Of a stretch of DNA of 64,000 nt, positions 21,066 through 30,923 are shown piece after piece. The DNA comes from Tetragonia tetragonoides. Lineage: Eukaryota > Streptophyta > Magnoliopsida > Caryophyllales > Aizoaceae. The notes under the pieces are model-generated. The model was not told where the DNA came from, did not search any database, and worked only from the letters and a program-made list of their open reading frames with translations. Every line of letters begins with the position of its first letter. The first letter of the stretch is position 1. The stretch is from assembly GCA_038025085.1 (NCBI GenBank), contig CM076154.1, positions 20,656,501 through 20,720,500 on the forward strand. Direction: 5' to 3'. A program made the translations under genes and the position numbers.

Positions 21066-21563
21066 CTAAGCTCGACCATCACGACGAACGGCGTCGGCCT
21101 TCAACTCATCCTTCAAATGACGACATAGGCCCGTCAGCTGAGCTTTCTTCACCTTCAGTTCTTCAAACCTGGCCCGCGCCAGCTCCAACTCCGTCTCATG
21201 GACGGCAGCCTTCTGCTCCACCTCCTGAAGCTCCATAGTAGCCGCCCCAAGCAGCTGCAAGTTATATTCCAGACCCTTCTCATAAGCAGCACGATTAATT
21301 GGACCGATAAAGGGATCGCCGCGTACGCAACGCCCAGGGGAAACGCCATGGGCGACCGGAAGGGACCCAGAGTCAGCACCCCAGTCGTCTGACGGGGTCG
21401 GCGAGGCCGTCCCCAAGGCCGCTGTAACGACGACCTCAGCATGAGGGATGCCGACACTGGGAACAGGGCAAGCATCACCACAAGACGTCCGACTACCCTC
21501 ACCCGGGGAAGAGCGGGACCTCTTACGAGAGGAAAGAACCTTTGACTTACCAGCAGACGACAT
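21066..21563 (-). CDS. Antisense unit 1: small coiled-coil protein
   Basis: An uninterrupted frame from ATG 21563 (MSSAGKSKVLSSRKRSRSSP) to 21066, 165 codons. An in-frame ATG at 21599 is also downstream of the TATA box and cannot be excluded. The start has a short basic stretch that could act as a nuclear signal. The middle is Pro/Ser/Gly-rich. The end is a coiled coil (YNLQLLGAATMELQEVEQKAAVHETELELARARFEELKVKKAQL). The general plan matches unit 2. The unit lies just inside the 3' end of the element, and its promoter is close to the polypurine tract. Function unknown. Confidence 0.55.
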   Translation of the reverse strand: MSSAGKSKVLSSRKRSRSSPGEGSRTSCGDACPVPSVGIPHAEVVVTAALGTASPTPSDDWGADSGSLPVAHGVSPGRCVRGDPFIGPINRAAYEKGLEYNLQLLGAATMELQEVEQKAAVHETELELARARFEELKVKKAQLTGLCRHLKDELKADAVRRDGRA

Positions 21564-21645
21564 GGTCAGGATCTTAAGAAAGAAAAAGTCAGACAGCAAA
21601 AGACAAAAAGTTCCAAGTATGAATCTTCACACTCAAGCGTGGCCC

Positions 21646-21653
21646 TTATATAA
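21646..21653 (-). promoter_or_regulatory. TATA box of antisense unit 1
   Basis: TTATATAA, its own reverse complement, 83-90 bp upstream of the ATG at 21563. Instead of CACGTG, a CACATG E-box lies further upstream at 21744-21749. Confidence 0.45.
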
Positions 21654-21770
21654 GAAAAGGGCAGAACACCAACAGACGCGAAACGTCAAGAGATGCGAAA
21701 CGTCCCTCCATCACTTCACAAGGGAGTCAGAAACCGCCCCTGCCACATGTACACCGCAGAGGACCCTTTC

Positions 21771-21830
21771 TGAAGGGCAAATGTTGTGACCTAAAATAAA
21801 GCCTAAATCCAAAGTCCCCAGAGCGCAAAC
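21771..21830 (+). repeat. Polypurine tract and truncated 3' LTR
   Basis: GAAGGGCAAA precedes TGTTGTGACCTAAAATAAAG at 21782, the same start as the 5' LTR. Similarity holds for 49 bp (to about 21830) and then stops at GGGGTAATTTGCAC. The remaining roughly 350 bp of the LTR is absent. Confidence 0.75.
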
Positions 21831-21839
21831 GGGGTAATT

Positions 21840-23702
21840 TGCACTAAAAATTGACCTAGAAAAGCCTATGACAAATTAGAGTGGACTTTTATCAGGAATA
21901 CTCTATTTGCCCTCAATTTTGATGAAGCTTCAATCAAGCTAATCATGAGTTGTATCATTGGCACTGAGGGCTCTGTGCTGATCAACGGTAACATTACCCA
22001 ATCTTTTCTCCATTCTAAGGCCATAAGGCAAGGTGATCCCTTCTCCCCCTATATCTTCATCATGTGCATGGAAATGCTTTCTCAACTCATCCATGATTCA
22101 TGTCAAAACAATTCTTGGAAACCTTTTATCACTAGAAAAGATAAGGTTCCAATTTCCCATCTCATGTTTGTTGATAACTTAATCCTCTTTGGCGAAGCAA
22201 ACTCGGCTACCTTTGAAGCGGTTAAATTCACCCTTGATATCTTTTGTGGTGCCTTAGACCAAACTATAAATGAGGACAAGAGTAAAATCTACTTCTCTCC
22301 GAACACATCTCCAGAGGATATGGACCTTGCTAGTAATTTCTTTAATGTGAGAGCCAGTGATCATCTTGGGACCTACTTGGGTTTCCCCTTGTCGTCTAAG
22401 AGGCCTACCCTTAGAGAACTAGATTTTATTGTGACAAAAGTTATAGCCAAGTTGAGTAATTGTAAAACTAGGGATCTTTCGAAAGCCGGTAGGACTTGTC
22501 TCATTAATGACACTCTCAATGCTATCCCTTGTTACTATATGCAATGTTTACTGTTATAAATTTTCTTTGGGGTGACATTGAAAAAAAAAATGCACCTTCT
22601 TGCCAAGGAGATTGTTTTCTTGCCGAAAGAAAAAGGGGGCTTAGGCATTATTAGTAACAGGAAATTGAATGGCATCCATATGACTAAACTGGTTGGGAAG
22701 ATCTCTAATCACTAAGATAACTTCGCGTCTAAAGTCCTGAGAAGTAAGTATGTCTATAAGAGGAATAAAGTTGTTCCTTTTGATAAAGGTTCCTCTACTT
22801 GGCAGAGCCTTCAAGCAGGATGAGATGTTTTCTTTAAAAATATGAAGTGGGTGCTTGGGGATGGCCACACCACCCTCTTTTGGAGGGACAACTGGACGGG
22901 CCTTGGTCCTCTAAGGGACCTCATCCATGGGACCGCTTTTAGATTGTGAAGTAGGAATTTGTGTTGGCGATTACTTGGTCAATAATGAGCAGGACTTAGA
23001 TAAAATTTCCTTTGTCCTACCTAATGAGGTGTTAGAGGTCATCGTTGCAACTTACCCCCTTTGTTATACTTGTAGTGATTTTCCTGAATGCTAGTCTTTG
23101 ATGGCAAATTCTCTTTTGGAGAAGCTTATAATCAATGTTTTGGTGCCTCTATCAATGATATTGATCTCAGCTGGATTTGGAAACTTAACTTGCCCCTAAA
23201 AATCAAAGTTTTTGTCTGTTTTGCTGGGTTTGAGAGATTACCTCATAATTTCACCCTATTTTCTAGGCAAGTGATTGATTCCTCTGTTTGTAAAATTTGC
23301 AACTGTGATGTGGAAAATGTTTTGTATGTTCTTCAGGATTGCACTTTTGCGTTTGTTGTCTGGCAATGTGATAATTTTCAAAAATTGACTCTCGAGGATT
23401 AGCTATCCACCAATCTGTTGGCAAAAATTTTTCATGAAAGCCTATTTGGTCTACCACCTTCGGGTTTACTATTTGGAACCTTTCGAAAAAAAAATCATCT
23501 TTGAAAACATCACCTGTACCGTTCCCGCTTGGCTACACTTGAACAATTTTGACTTGGCTAAGTTTTGGAGCAATCAACCTTACCCTAACATAGCTTCCAA
23601 GCAGACTCTATATGTGAAATGGGGGAACCACCACCTGCAGGTTTTTTGTTGTTAAATGTTGATGCCGCTTATGACTGTAAGACTGCCCTTGCTGCAGGAT
23701 CG
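21840..23702 (+). pseudogene. LINE ORF2 fragment: RT to RNase H start
   Basis: It starts inside the RT (DLEKAYDKLEWTFI), runs through RQGDPFSPYIF and a damaged catalytic box FVDN (22167-22178; normally FADD), and on to the thumb and GGLGI segment. After several frameshifts (22560-23090) the zinc-binding C-terminal region (WIWKLNLPLKIKVF...CKICNCDVENVLYVLQDC, 23170-23345) is visible, and then the first residues of an RNase H (LNVDAAYDCKTALAAG, about 23655-23700). Both ends are cut: the left against the Tat 3' LTR stub, the right against unrelated DNA. One catalytic Asp is changed to Asn, so RT activity would be lost even without the frameshifts. Confidence 0.85.
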
Positions 23703-24251
23703 TTCCTAACATTTTAGAGGCCCTAGGGCGAACTAAAAATGAGGGACCCTTAAAACGTCAATTTTTTCTCCCGAGCTTCGAATAGATAGCACGGTGACAC
23801 AACCCGTATTTATCTATGTAAAAACATGAGTTCAACTCTTAAATCTCTCAAAGTGGGAGATTTCCCTGCACTCTATTTATTTATAAAAATGAAGTTGTTT
23901 ACCTAAAAAACAAAAAAAGGTTCAGGATAGGAAAAAAGTAGCAGTTAAATGTAGAAAATTTATACTTGATGTCATAAAAATATCCGCAAAAAATAAAAAA
24001 TAAATTACTAACACGAAAAGAAATTTTTCGGTGTAGGCGTTGACCCATCTCATTTAGGCTCATTCATCTCACTTGTAAAGGTATGTGTTAGTTTATATCG
24101 AAATCAATGAGGTATGGAATAGCAAATCTTGAAACTAAAGTGTTTTTTGAATAATTTTCCTCTTTTTACTAGATAAAAAACAACCTTTTTCAACATAACT
24201 TTCAAAACTTATTAAAAAACAAAAAATTTGGTAATTGCATACATAAATTTG
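23703..24251. other. AT-rich spacer, nothing recognised
   Basis: No gene. The start (AGAGGCCCTAGGGCGAAC) recalls sequence common near plant hAT-type transposons, but no terminal repeats were found. Confidence 0.35.
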
Positions 24252-24876
24252 GTAACAATTTTACTAGGTCCTCCATGTTCAAAGTAGCTAGGAAAATTTC
24301 CTCGAGTAGACAAGCTGCAAAACTTTGGACACTTGATAAGAAAGAGACTTGGGATAAAGATTGGGATCATTTTCAAGAAAAAATTTGTAACTCTCAACTA
24401 GATGGGGAAGTGCAGCTTGGTTTTGAAGAAAACTCAAATTGTAGGACTCTTTTTAAAGAACTCTTAACTAATTCTGCTTTATACTGGAGACAACGTGCCA
24501 AATTAAAATGGCACTTGGATGGGGATACTTATTCTAAGTAATTCTTTAACTGGACAAAGATAAAAAAAAAAAAAGGGACGGAATATTATTAGAGGCATGA
24601 AGAATGATGCAGGAGTCTGACGTCGCGTCTATTATTCAAAATTATTTTTCTCATCTTTTTTCTGATCAAGGGGTTGCATATATGCATAATATAGATCCCA
24701 GTTCAGACCTGTTTTTGGCGACTATAAATACTTTATCAGTTCAGCTCAAAGAAGAAGATATTTCTTGGCTTATGAAACCTTTCTCTCATAGGGAAGTCAG
24801 GAAAACAGTTTTTCAACTTGGGCCTCTAAAATCACCTGAGCCATATGGTATTCCTGCTATTTTCTTTCAAAAATGT
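24252..24876 (+). pseudogene. LINE fragment A (left direct repeat flanking viral array)
   Basis: About 620 bp of LINE ORF2 from SSMFKVARKISSSRQAAK through to the opening of the RT (FSHREVRKTVFQLGPLKSPEPYG...FFQK). It matches 44062-44697 with about 19 substitutions by eye. Both copies share an odd poly-A tract in mid-ORF (13 A at 24564 here, about 24 A in copy B), so they come from one mutated ancestor. The fragment stops at AAAATGT, where viral sequence begins. It has a stop at 24539-24541 and a changed GPDG motif (EPYG). It is either a duplication made when the viral DNA was inserted or a later rearrangement. Confidence 0.8.
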
Positions 24877-25469
24877 TTTGTTATTCAATCTTGTTAATCT
24901 CTTTCATTCAAATTCGTTGTTTTAATTCTAAACTTATAATTTCTTATTCAAATTAAACTTTTGATTATAATCAACTTATAACTTATAAGAAATTTAATCT
25001 TACAATTTAATTTTACAATCGAACTATAGACTACCTGGGTATAAACTGGTATCAGAGCCATTTTTAAGGGGTGGTAAGGATACTGTAGATTGAAGAAATT
25101 TGCATATAGTCACGTATGTTTGCATTTAGCTTAGAATCATTAAACTATAGTAGTTACATCACCTCTCACATGTTAATAAAATATAGTAGTTATTAAAACA
25201 TTGTTTACTACTTTGCAACTTCCTACGTAAAGTTGGAACTACCTAGCTAAGTCTTTTGCTTAGTGATTTGCCTACTTCAATAATCCTTTAACTAAGTGCA
25301 TCATTAATTAAGTTACGTGCTTTTAATTGTTGGTTAAACGTTGGTCAGCCCTAGAATTAAACTGTTGGTCAGCCGAAGTTAGGTGGTCCCAGTTAGGGTG
25401 GTCACCTTGGTCCCAATTGACTGCATAATCTCAATTAATTCTTGCATTAATTTAAATGATTACGTGAAT
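24877..25469 (+). other. Viral block 1: end of intergenic region, primer site, leader
   Basis: Sequence seen again at 43481-43650 (AATCTTGTTAATCTCTTTC...) leads into the primer site, then about 410 nt of leader up to the movement-protein ATG at 25470. The leader has several short ATG-led frames, normal for the long leaders of pararetroviruses. Confidence 0.75.
25047..25060 (+). promoter_or_regulatory. tRNA-iMet primer binding site
   Basis: TGGTATCAGAGCCA, the complement of the 3' end of plant initiator tRNA-Met, used by all Caulimoviridae to start minus-strand DNA. It is the only intact copy in the window; the two others (34984 and 43645) are broken within it. Confidence 0.9.
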
Positions 25470-26459
25470 ATGGCAATAGCACTTAGAAAATACTTGGCGT
25501 CTAAATCCAACAAACATTCGGAGTCTGCAGATTCAAATATTGTTAATAGTAAAAAAATTTCCTTTCCTATAGATTTTCAAAATTGGTCAATTCCAAAAAG
25601 ACAAATAGGTACTATTTATCAAATCAGAAAGTTTGACTTCAAAACCGCTTTTTCGGTAAAAAATCATGAAGAAACAATTAGTCTCAATGAAGAAATTCAA
25701 AAAATAAAATTACTATCTAAAACTGCCATAACCAAATACCTTAAAAAATTTAGATATATTCATTTTGGCATGATTCAAATTGCTTTAAAACCTCTATCTA
25801 GAGAAGGTTTAAATTGTCCTGTTTATATGGCTTTAAGAGATAATCGTATAGTTGGTTATAAAGATTCCCTACCAGCTATGGTCCAAACAAATATTTGTAA
25901 CGGTCCTATATATTGTAATTATTGTCCAAACTTTTTAGTTGACTTAACTGATCCTTGGATTTTAGACACGTTAACGTTAGACGTTCATATTCCTAGTTAT
26001 TCAATCAAAATACTGAGCATGCAAAAACTGTACAATTCAGAGAACATGTTAAAAACTTTGCTGTCATTTATCGTATTTATTTTAGATTAATGTCTTCTCA
26101 TTTAAATCCTAAATGTTTATTACATCCTTCTTTTGATGAAACTGTTTTATTAAAAGTAGAAACGGAGAACGCTACTACTTTTACTCCAAGAAAATTAAGA
26201 TGGGATGAAATAACTATACCTCAATAATTTTTAATTCAAAATAATCAACCTCGTAAGAGCATAGCTCAAAAACAAGTTGAACAAATTATAGAAGAGCCAG
26301 ATGGCCAAATTATTATTAAATTTAGTTCCTCTAGTATCCCTATGGAAGTACCTCCTAGCTCGTCTTTTATTTATAAAGACATGGCTAGTAGCTCTTCCTC
26401 TCATAATGTTTTTAGACCAACACACTACGAAGAAACTTCAAAAATTTATTATAGAAATC
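25470..26459 (+). pseudogene. Viral movement protein, block 1
   Basis: The start MAIALRKYLASK is chosen because the same ATG exists in the other plus-strand copy and follows the leader. The upstream in-frame ATG at 25383 lies in leader sequence. The 30K-type movement core is present, with LTDPWILDTLTLDVH... near 25950. A 4-base loss near 26005 relative to the other copy shifts the frame, giving a stop at 26088-26090. The expected frame resumes and is read as far as 26459, with a further TAA near 26226. Movement proteins form tubules through plasmodesmata; this copy could not make a full one. Confidence 0.8.
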
Positions 26460-26780
26460 TGGTATACTAATCATTTTTTGTCTTTCTAACGGCATACCTG
26501 AAGGCTTAAAATAAGGTTGAGATATAACATTAATGGAGGAATAAGTTGGTGGTTTCATTGCAGAGAGAGTAGGAGAATTAGGAGGAGATGAGGATTCTCC
26601 TACTGGTTCAGGTATTGGATTTCTATAATAAATTTTTGGAGTTTCTTCGTAGTGTGTTGGTCTAAAAACATTATGAGAGGAAGAGCTACTAGCCGTGTCT
26701 TTATAAATAAAAGACGAGCTAGGAGGTACTTCCATAGGGATACTAGACGAACCAAATTTAATAATAATTTGGCCATCTGG
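26460..26780 (-). pseudogene. Viral inverted fragment (coat-region linker, minus)
   Basis: The minus strand reads the Ser/Pro-rich linker between movement and coat regions. It carries an internal deletion of about 590 bp joining TTAATGTTATATC to TATCTCAACC at a short microhomology. It forms the left arm of a hairpin with 26783-27066. Confidence 0.75.
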
Positions 26781-26781
26781 C

Positions 26782-27098
26782 TATCCCTATGTAAGTACCT
26801 CCTAGCTCGTCTTTTATTTATAAAGACACGGCTAGTAGCTCTTCCTCTCATAATGTTTTAAGACCAACACACTATGAAGAAACATCAAAAATTTATTATA
26901 GAAATCCAATACCTGAACCAGTAGGAGAATCCTCATCTCCTACTAATTCTCTTACTCTCTCTTCAATGAAACCACCAACTTATTCCTCCATTAATGTTAT
27001 ATCTCAACCTTATTTTAAGCCTTCAGGTATGCCGTTAGAAAGACAAAAAATGATTAGTGTACCAGATGAAATTGATACTTCTAAGTTAATAAATAAAA
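26782..27098 (+). pseudogene. Viral inverted fragment (coat-region linker, plus)
   Basis: Mirror copy of 26460-26745 with the same deletion junction (near 27000). Both therefore derive from one deleted molecule. It ends at AAAATT, where intergenic-region sequence on the minus strand begins. Confidence 0.75.
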
Positions 27099-28038
27099 TT
27101 CACTCTACTCTGCAATACATATTGATCTGTTATTTATATACACTACTGAAGGAATACTACATACTCATCTAATATTATATTCTCTAGTTCGATTGTAAAA
27201 TTAAATCGTAAGATTAAATTTCTTATAAGTTATAAGTTGATTATAATCAAAAGTTTAATTTGAATAAGAAATTATAAGTTTAGAATTAAAACAACGAATT
27301 GAATGAAAGAGATTAACAAGATTGATTAACAAGGATTTGAAAAGAACTTACTTTTATTAAAAGCGGAATTTATACAAGGGGATCGGAAGAACACTCAACA
27401 CTTACAAACTTTCTTGTCACACAAAACTCACTTATTTCTTCTAAAAGAACTGATCGTAAAATTCACTCTACTCTGCAATACATATTGATCTGTTATGTAT
27501 ATACACTACTGAAGGAATACTACATACTCATCTAATATTATATTGTGTGGCAGCTGAAACCATGCGGCTTTGCATGCTGCTTTTGCTCTTCTGTCATATT
27601 TTGAGCAACTCCTCAGATGCTTGACATGTGATGGGGGTTTGCTTTTGATTTTGTTGATTTTGATGGTAGCGGTGCAATCACATATATCTTCTTTGATGAT
27701 GAGTATCCGAGGCTTTTGTCCTTGTTCGGTTATATTTGTCGTATCCGGCCATCTTGTCGGGTACAACTATTTTGTTTTATCTTTACTTCTGATAATCGAT
27801 TTATCCGATACATGATTTGAAAGGCGATATTTTGAAAATGCTTTGACACCCGCACATGAGAAAAATTTTTGAGTTAGGAATGTCCTTAATTTTTGCCTAA
27901 GTGATATTTCACTTAGCGGGATCTTTTGAATTTATGGCCCTACTTTTTTTCCAGGATAAACCTACGGGCTCTTTTGAGTTTTGTGGCCCTAATTTTTGCC
28001 AGGATAAATTTCCTGCCGGTTCTTTTTTATAAAAGTTT
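27098..28038 (-). other. Viral intergenic region, minus orientation
   Basis: A short block (27098-27180) is followed by a longer one (27185-28038) starting about 30 nt short of the primer site. It reads on the minus strand from the ORF2 stop: GC-containing repeats near 27900-28030, a CTAAGTGA/TCACTTAG hairpin near 27900-27920, a TATAAATTCC box near 27370 and AATAAA-type signals. It is non-coding; short frames on both strands (69-86 codons) are shadows. Confidence 0.7.
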
Positions 28039-29241
28039 CTATTGAAGATAAGGATCTTGAGAACATTGACCTCCGAATGGATCGTGGATTGGGGAGTTGA
28101 CTGATGAGGATGATTCATCTGAGGTCTTTGCTATCAGTAGTTCCTTTTCCTTTTTGAGTATCATAATCTCTTTTTCGAGCTCTTGAACCTTTGAATCTCC
28201 TTTAGGTTTTGATTCTTTTTCCTTCCTTGGGGTAGGAGGAGATGGAATGTCTTTGATTGCTTTCTCTATCCGTTTGTCGTATAATAGATGCTCTTGAACT
28301 ATTTTGAGTGAGCATATCTTGTCCACCGAAAACTTTTCCCACCATTTGATTTTGAATTCTCTAACCAAAGACATTGGATAAGGTCGTGGGTATTGCTGAA
28401 ATATTTTATATGACCAGCACATTATCCACGGAATGCAGAATTCTCTATGAAATTGAACTTCTTTGAGATATGGATAATTGGAAACTTGTTTTGAGTAGAA
28501 TTCGAAGGCTTTCTTTACTTCAGCAGGCCATATATCTTGTGAGCTTCCGAAGTATAGCCACCATTCGTAGAACCAAATTGGAAAATTACTGGGGCATTGA
28601 GGATCAAAATTAATATACCATGAATGGTCAAATGCTCTTAATACGAAGGCTCTGAACCAGGCCATTTGATAGTCGATATAATTATAATCTTGTGGGTAAT
28701 AGGTGACCGAAAATGATTTTGGAGCATCGATTGATAGCCAGTCTGTGGGGGAAATGACTTTGAGTGTTTTGCATTTTGAGTAAGCAATTTTATTTTTGTT
28801 TTTGTTATCATAGGTGTGTTCAATTTCTGCTGAATTAGTGTCAATAAGTATGAGTTCATAAAACTCTCTGGTTTTAACGGGAGTTTCAGAACGATATTGA
28901 CAGCCGGTAGGAAAGAGGGTTTCTATGAATTTGAAGAGGTCATTATTTTGAGGAGCTTCTAAATATCTAGTAAGAAACATAGGTTCTATAGTCGATTTTG
29001 TCATATATTTGGATTGGTCCAAGTTTAAGATTTGAGTTTGAGTAGAAGGTTTAGTTTGATTGGCTTGAATGGGATATTTTATAGCTTGAGAGTAAGTGAG
29101 AAGAGGGAAGTCTGAGAAGGCTTCAAATTTATTTGAAAGGGGAATTTTTTGAGTTTGGTAGGATGGTTGTAGTTTTTGAATACCCATGGCGTAATCTTGT
29201 GGTTTTTGAATTCCTTTGCCTTTCTCTTTCTCTTTACTCAT
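28039..29241 (-). CDS. Viral ORF2, intact 400 codons
   Basis: Uninterrupted from ATG 29241 (MSKEKEKGKGIQKPQDYAMG) to the stop at 28039. The start overlaps the RT-RNase H stop as ATGA, a layout used for termination-reinitiation. The N-terminus is basic, followed by a Thr/Gln/Ser-rich segment. The centre has many aromatics (YYPQDYNYIDYQMAWF, FPIWFYEWWLYFGSSQD), and the C-terminus has a Lys/Glu coiled coil before an Asn/Pro-rich tail. Florendoviruses have a second ORF of unknown function in this place; I see no known domain. That it stayed open while other viral ORFs broke may be chance, or youth of this copy. Confidence 0.75.
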   Translation of the reverse strand: MSKEKEKGKGIQKPQDYAMGIQKLQPSYQTQKIPLSNKFEAFSDFPLLTYSQAIKYPIQANQTKPSTQTQILNLDQSKYMTKSTIEPMFLTRYLEAPQNNDLFKFIETLFPTGCQYRSETPVKTREFYELILIDTNSAEIEHTYDNKNKNKIAYSKCKTLKVISPTDWLSIDAPKSFSVTYYPQDYNYIDYQMAWFRAFVLRAFDHSWYINFDPQCPSNFPIWFYEWWLYFGSSQDIWPAEVKKAFEFYSKQVSNYPYLKEVQFHREFCIPWIMCWSYKIFQQYPRPYPMSLVREFKIKWWEKFSVDKICSLKIVQEHLLYDKRIEKAIKDIPSPPTPRKEKESKPKGDSKVQELEKEIMILKKEKELLIAKTSDESSSSVNSPIHDPFGGQCSQDPYLQ

Positions 29242-30923
29242 TGTTTTTCCTGCAAAATATGAATTTTTTGTTTGTCATTACTCTCATTTTTTCCTTGAAG
29301 GAATTCCCTTGTTAAGAAATCATGAAGAGAATTATTTTGACCTTTGATAAATTCGATATTGAAATCAAAAACTGAAAGTATAGCTTGCCATCTAGCAAAT
29401 ATTTGTTTTGAAACTATATTTTGTACATCTTTTTTTAAAACTTCTTTTGCTGATTTACAATCAATACGTAATAAAAATTGTTTGTTATATAAATCATCTT
29501 GAAATTTTGAGATACATAGAACAATTGATAAAACTTCTTTTTTGATAGTAGAATAATTATTTTGTGGTCCAAGCCATATACCTGAATGTAGTCTAACTAA
29601 TTGTTCTTGTTTTTGTTCGAACAATCTTTGTTTGAGTATACCCCCATATCCTATGTCTGATGCATCTGTTTCTACTATCATGAATGCATTAGGATGTGGG
29701 ATGCCTAGGCATGGAAGTGCTTTGACTTTTTCTTTAAGCATTTGAACTGTTCTAGTATGCTCCTGAGACCAAGCAGGAGGATTCTTTTGTAATCTTTTAT
29801 AAAGACAGGCACAATATTGCCGTAATTTGGGAAAAAAGTCAGCTACATAATTAAGACATCCAAGAAATCTTTGTAATTGATTTTTATCTTGAATTTCATC
29901 AAGGAATTTATTTGCGAATTCTATAGCTTTAGTAATAGGTTTAATTGTTCCTTGATATATGTCATGTCCTAAAAACCGAATTTTCGTTTGAAATAATTTC
30001 ATTTTTGGGAATGAGACTACTAGACCATTTTTCTTTATAACATGTAAAAAGGTTTGAAGATGTTTAAAATGCTGATCTATTGAAGTGGAATAAATTAATA
30101 CATCATCTATATAAAATATAATAAATTGACTATATGGATTAAAAATGTCATTGATAATATTTTGAAATTCAGAGGGAGCATTTTTTAATCCAAAAGGCAT
30201 GACGTTCCATTCATAATGTCCGAAGGGAACAGTAAAGGCAATTTTATATTTGTCTTCTTCTATAATTTGGATTTGCCAAAATCCACTTTTCATATCAAAT
30301 TTTGAAAATATTTTTGCGTCATAAAGATGGTTTAATAAATCTTTTTTATTAAGGATTGGATATCTAATCCATTGAAGTACCTTATTTAGGGGTTTATAGT
30401 TAATAACTAATCTGGGAACGCCACGTTCTTTTTCAGCTTGATTCATAACATAAAAGGCTGCACAACTCCAGGGAGATTTTGAAGGGCGAATTAATTTCTT
30501 ATCAAGAAGTGTTTGAATTTCTTTTTTACAAAATTCAAGCATTTCATGATTCATTTGAATTGGTCTAGCTTTTGTGGGGATATTTTGCTCAGAAAATTCT
30601 TTCTCATAAGGAAGAGAAACAACATGTTTTTTCCTTTCCCAGAATGCATTTGGAATATCAGCACAAACTTCTTTTTGGAAAATATCTTGTAAATCAGATA
30701 TTTTGTTTTGGAGTGAAGGATTTTGTAATTGTTCTTCTATCTTTAGATATGAGATTTCCTTTTGTAGGAAAAATATTTGAGATTTTTTGTTTTGTATTAA
30801 ATTAATTTGTTGGTAGATAGAGGATGATTGAAGTAAAGTAACATCCTTTTCAAAAATAGGAGAGAGAAATTGAAAAGATAATTTCTTTCCCATAATGTTT
30901 GTATGAACACCAGATCTGTCCAC
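29238..30923 (-). pseudogene. Viral RT-RNase H, minus copy (561 codons open)
   Basis: The minus frame is open throughout, ending at the ATGA overlap with ORF2. The RT blocks are GVPRLVINYKPLNKV, FDMKSGFWQIQI, MPFGLKNAPSEFQ and the catalytic YIDDVLIYS (near 30110). RNase H begins at IVETDASDIGYGGIL and includes a Cys-rich loop and the D-S-A-K segment. The active-site residues look intact. It should be fused to protease and coat upstream, but a 1-base loss near 31070 separates them, so it is a fragment of a polyprotein. In Caulimoviridae these enzymes convert pregenomic RNA to circular DNA in the cytoplasm. Confidence 0.85.

Larger units (their letters stand above)
9123..21830 (+). mobile_element. 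Tat-lineage Ty3/gypsy retrotransposon with antisense genes
   Basis: About 12.7 kb. It has a 5' LTR (9123-9518), a PBS directly after it, gag and pol in the order gag-AP-RT-RNase H-second RNase H-integrase (9550-15319), then more than 6 kb with four coding units on the minus strand, a purine-rich tract, and the first 49 bp of the 3' LTR (21782-21830). The second RNase H and the antisense ORFs between pol and the 3' LTR are marks of the plant Tat lineage (Retand/Grande/Ogre relatives). The 3' LTR stops abruptly against LINE sequence, so the element cannot move and no target duplication can be scored. It is markedly more GC-rich than its surroundings. Confidence 0.9.

Noticed and set aside
23703..23800. 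End of a hAT transposon
   Set aside because: Only a weak resemblance of GGCCCTAGGGCGA to common flanks; no terminal inverted repeats or 8-bp duplication seen.
25047..25060. tRNA-Met-like sequence
   Set aside because: Only 14 bases complementary to the tRNA 3' end are present; it is the viral primer site, not a tRNA gene.
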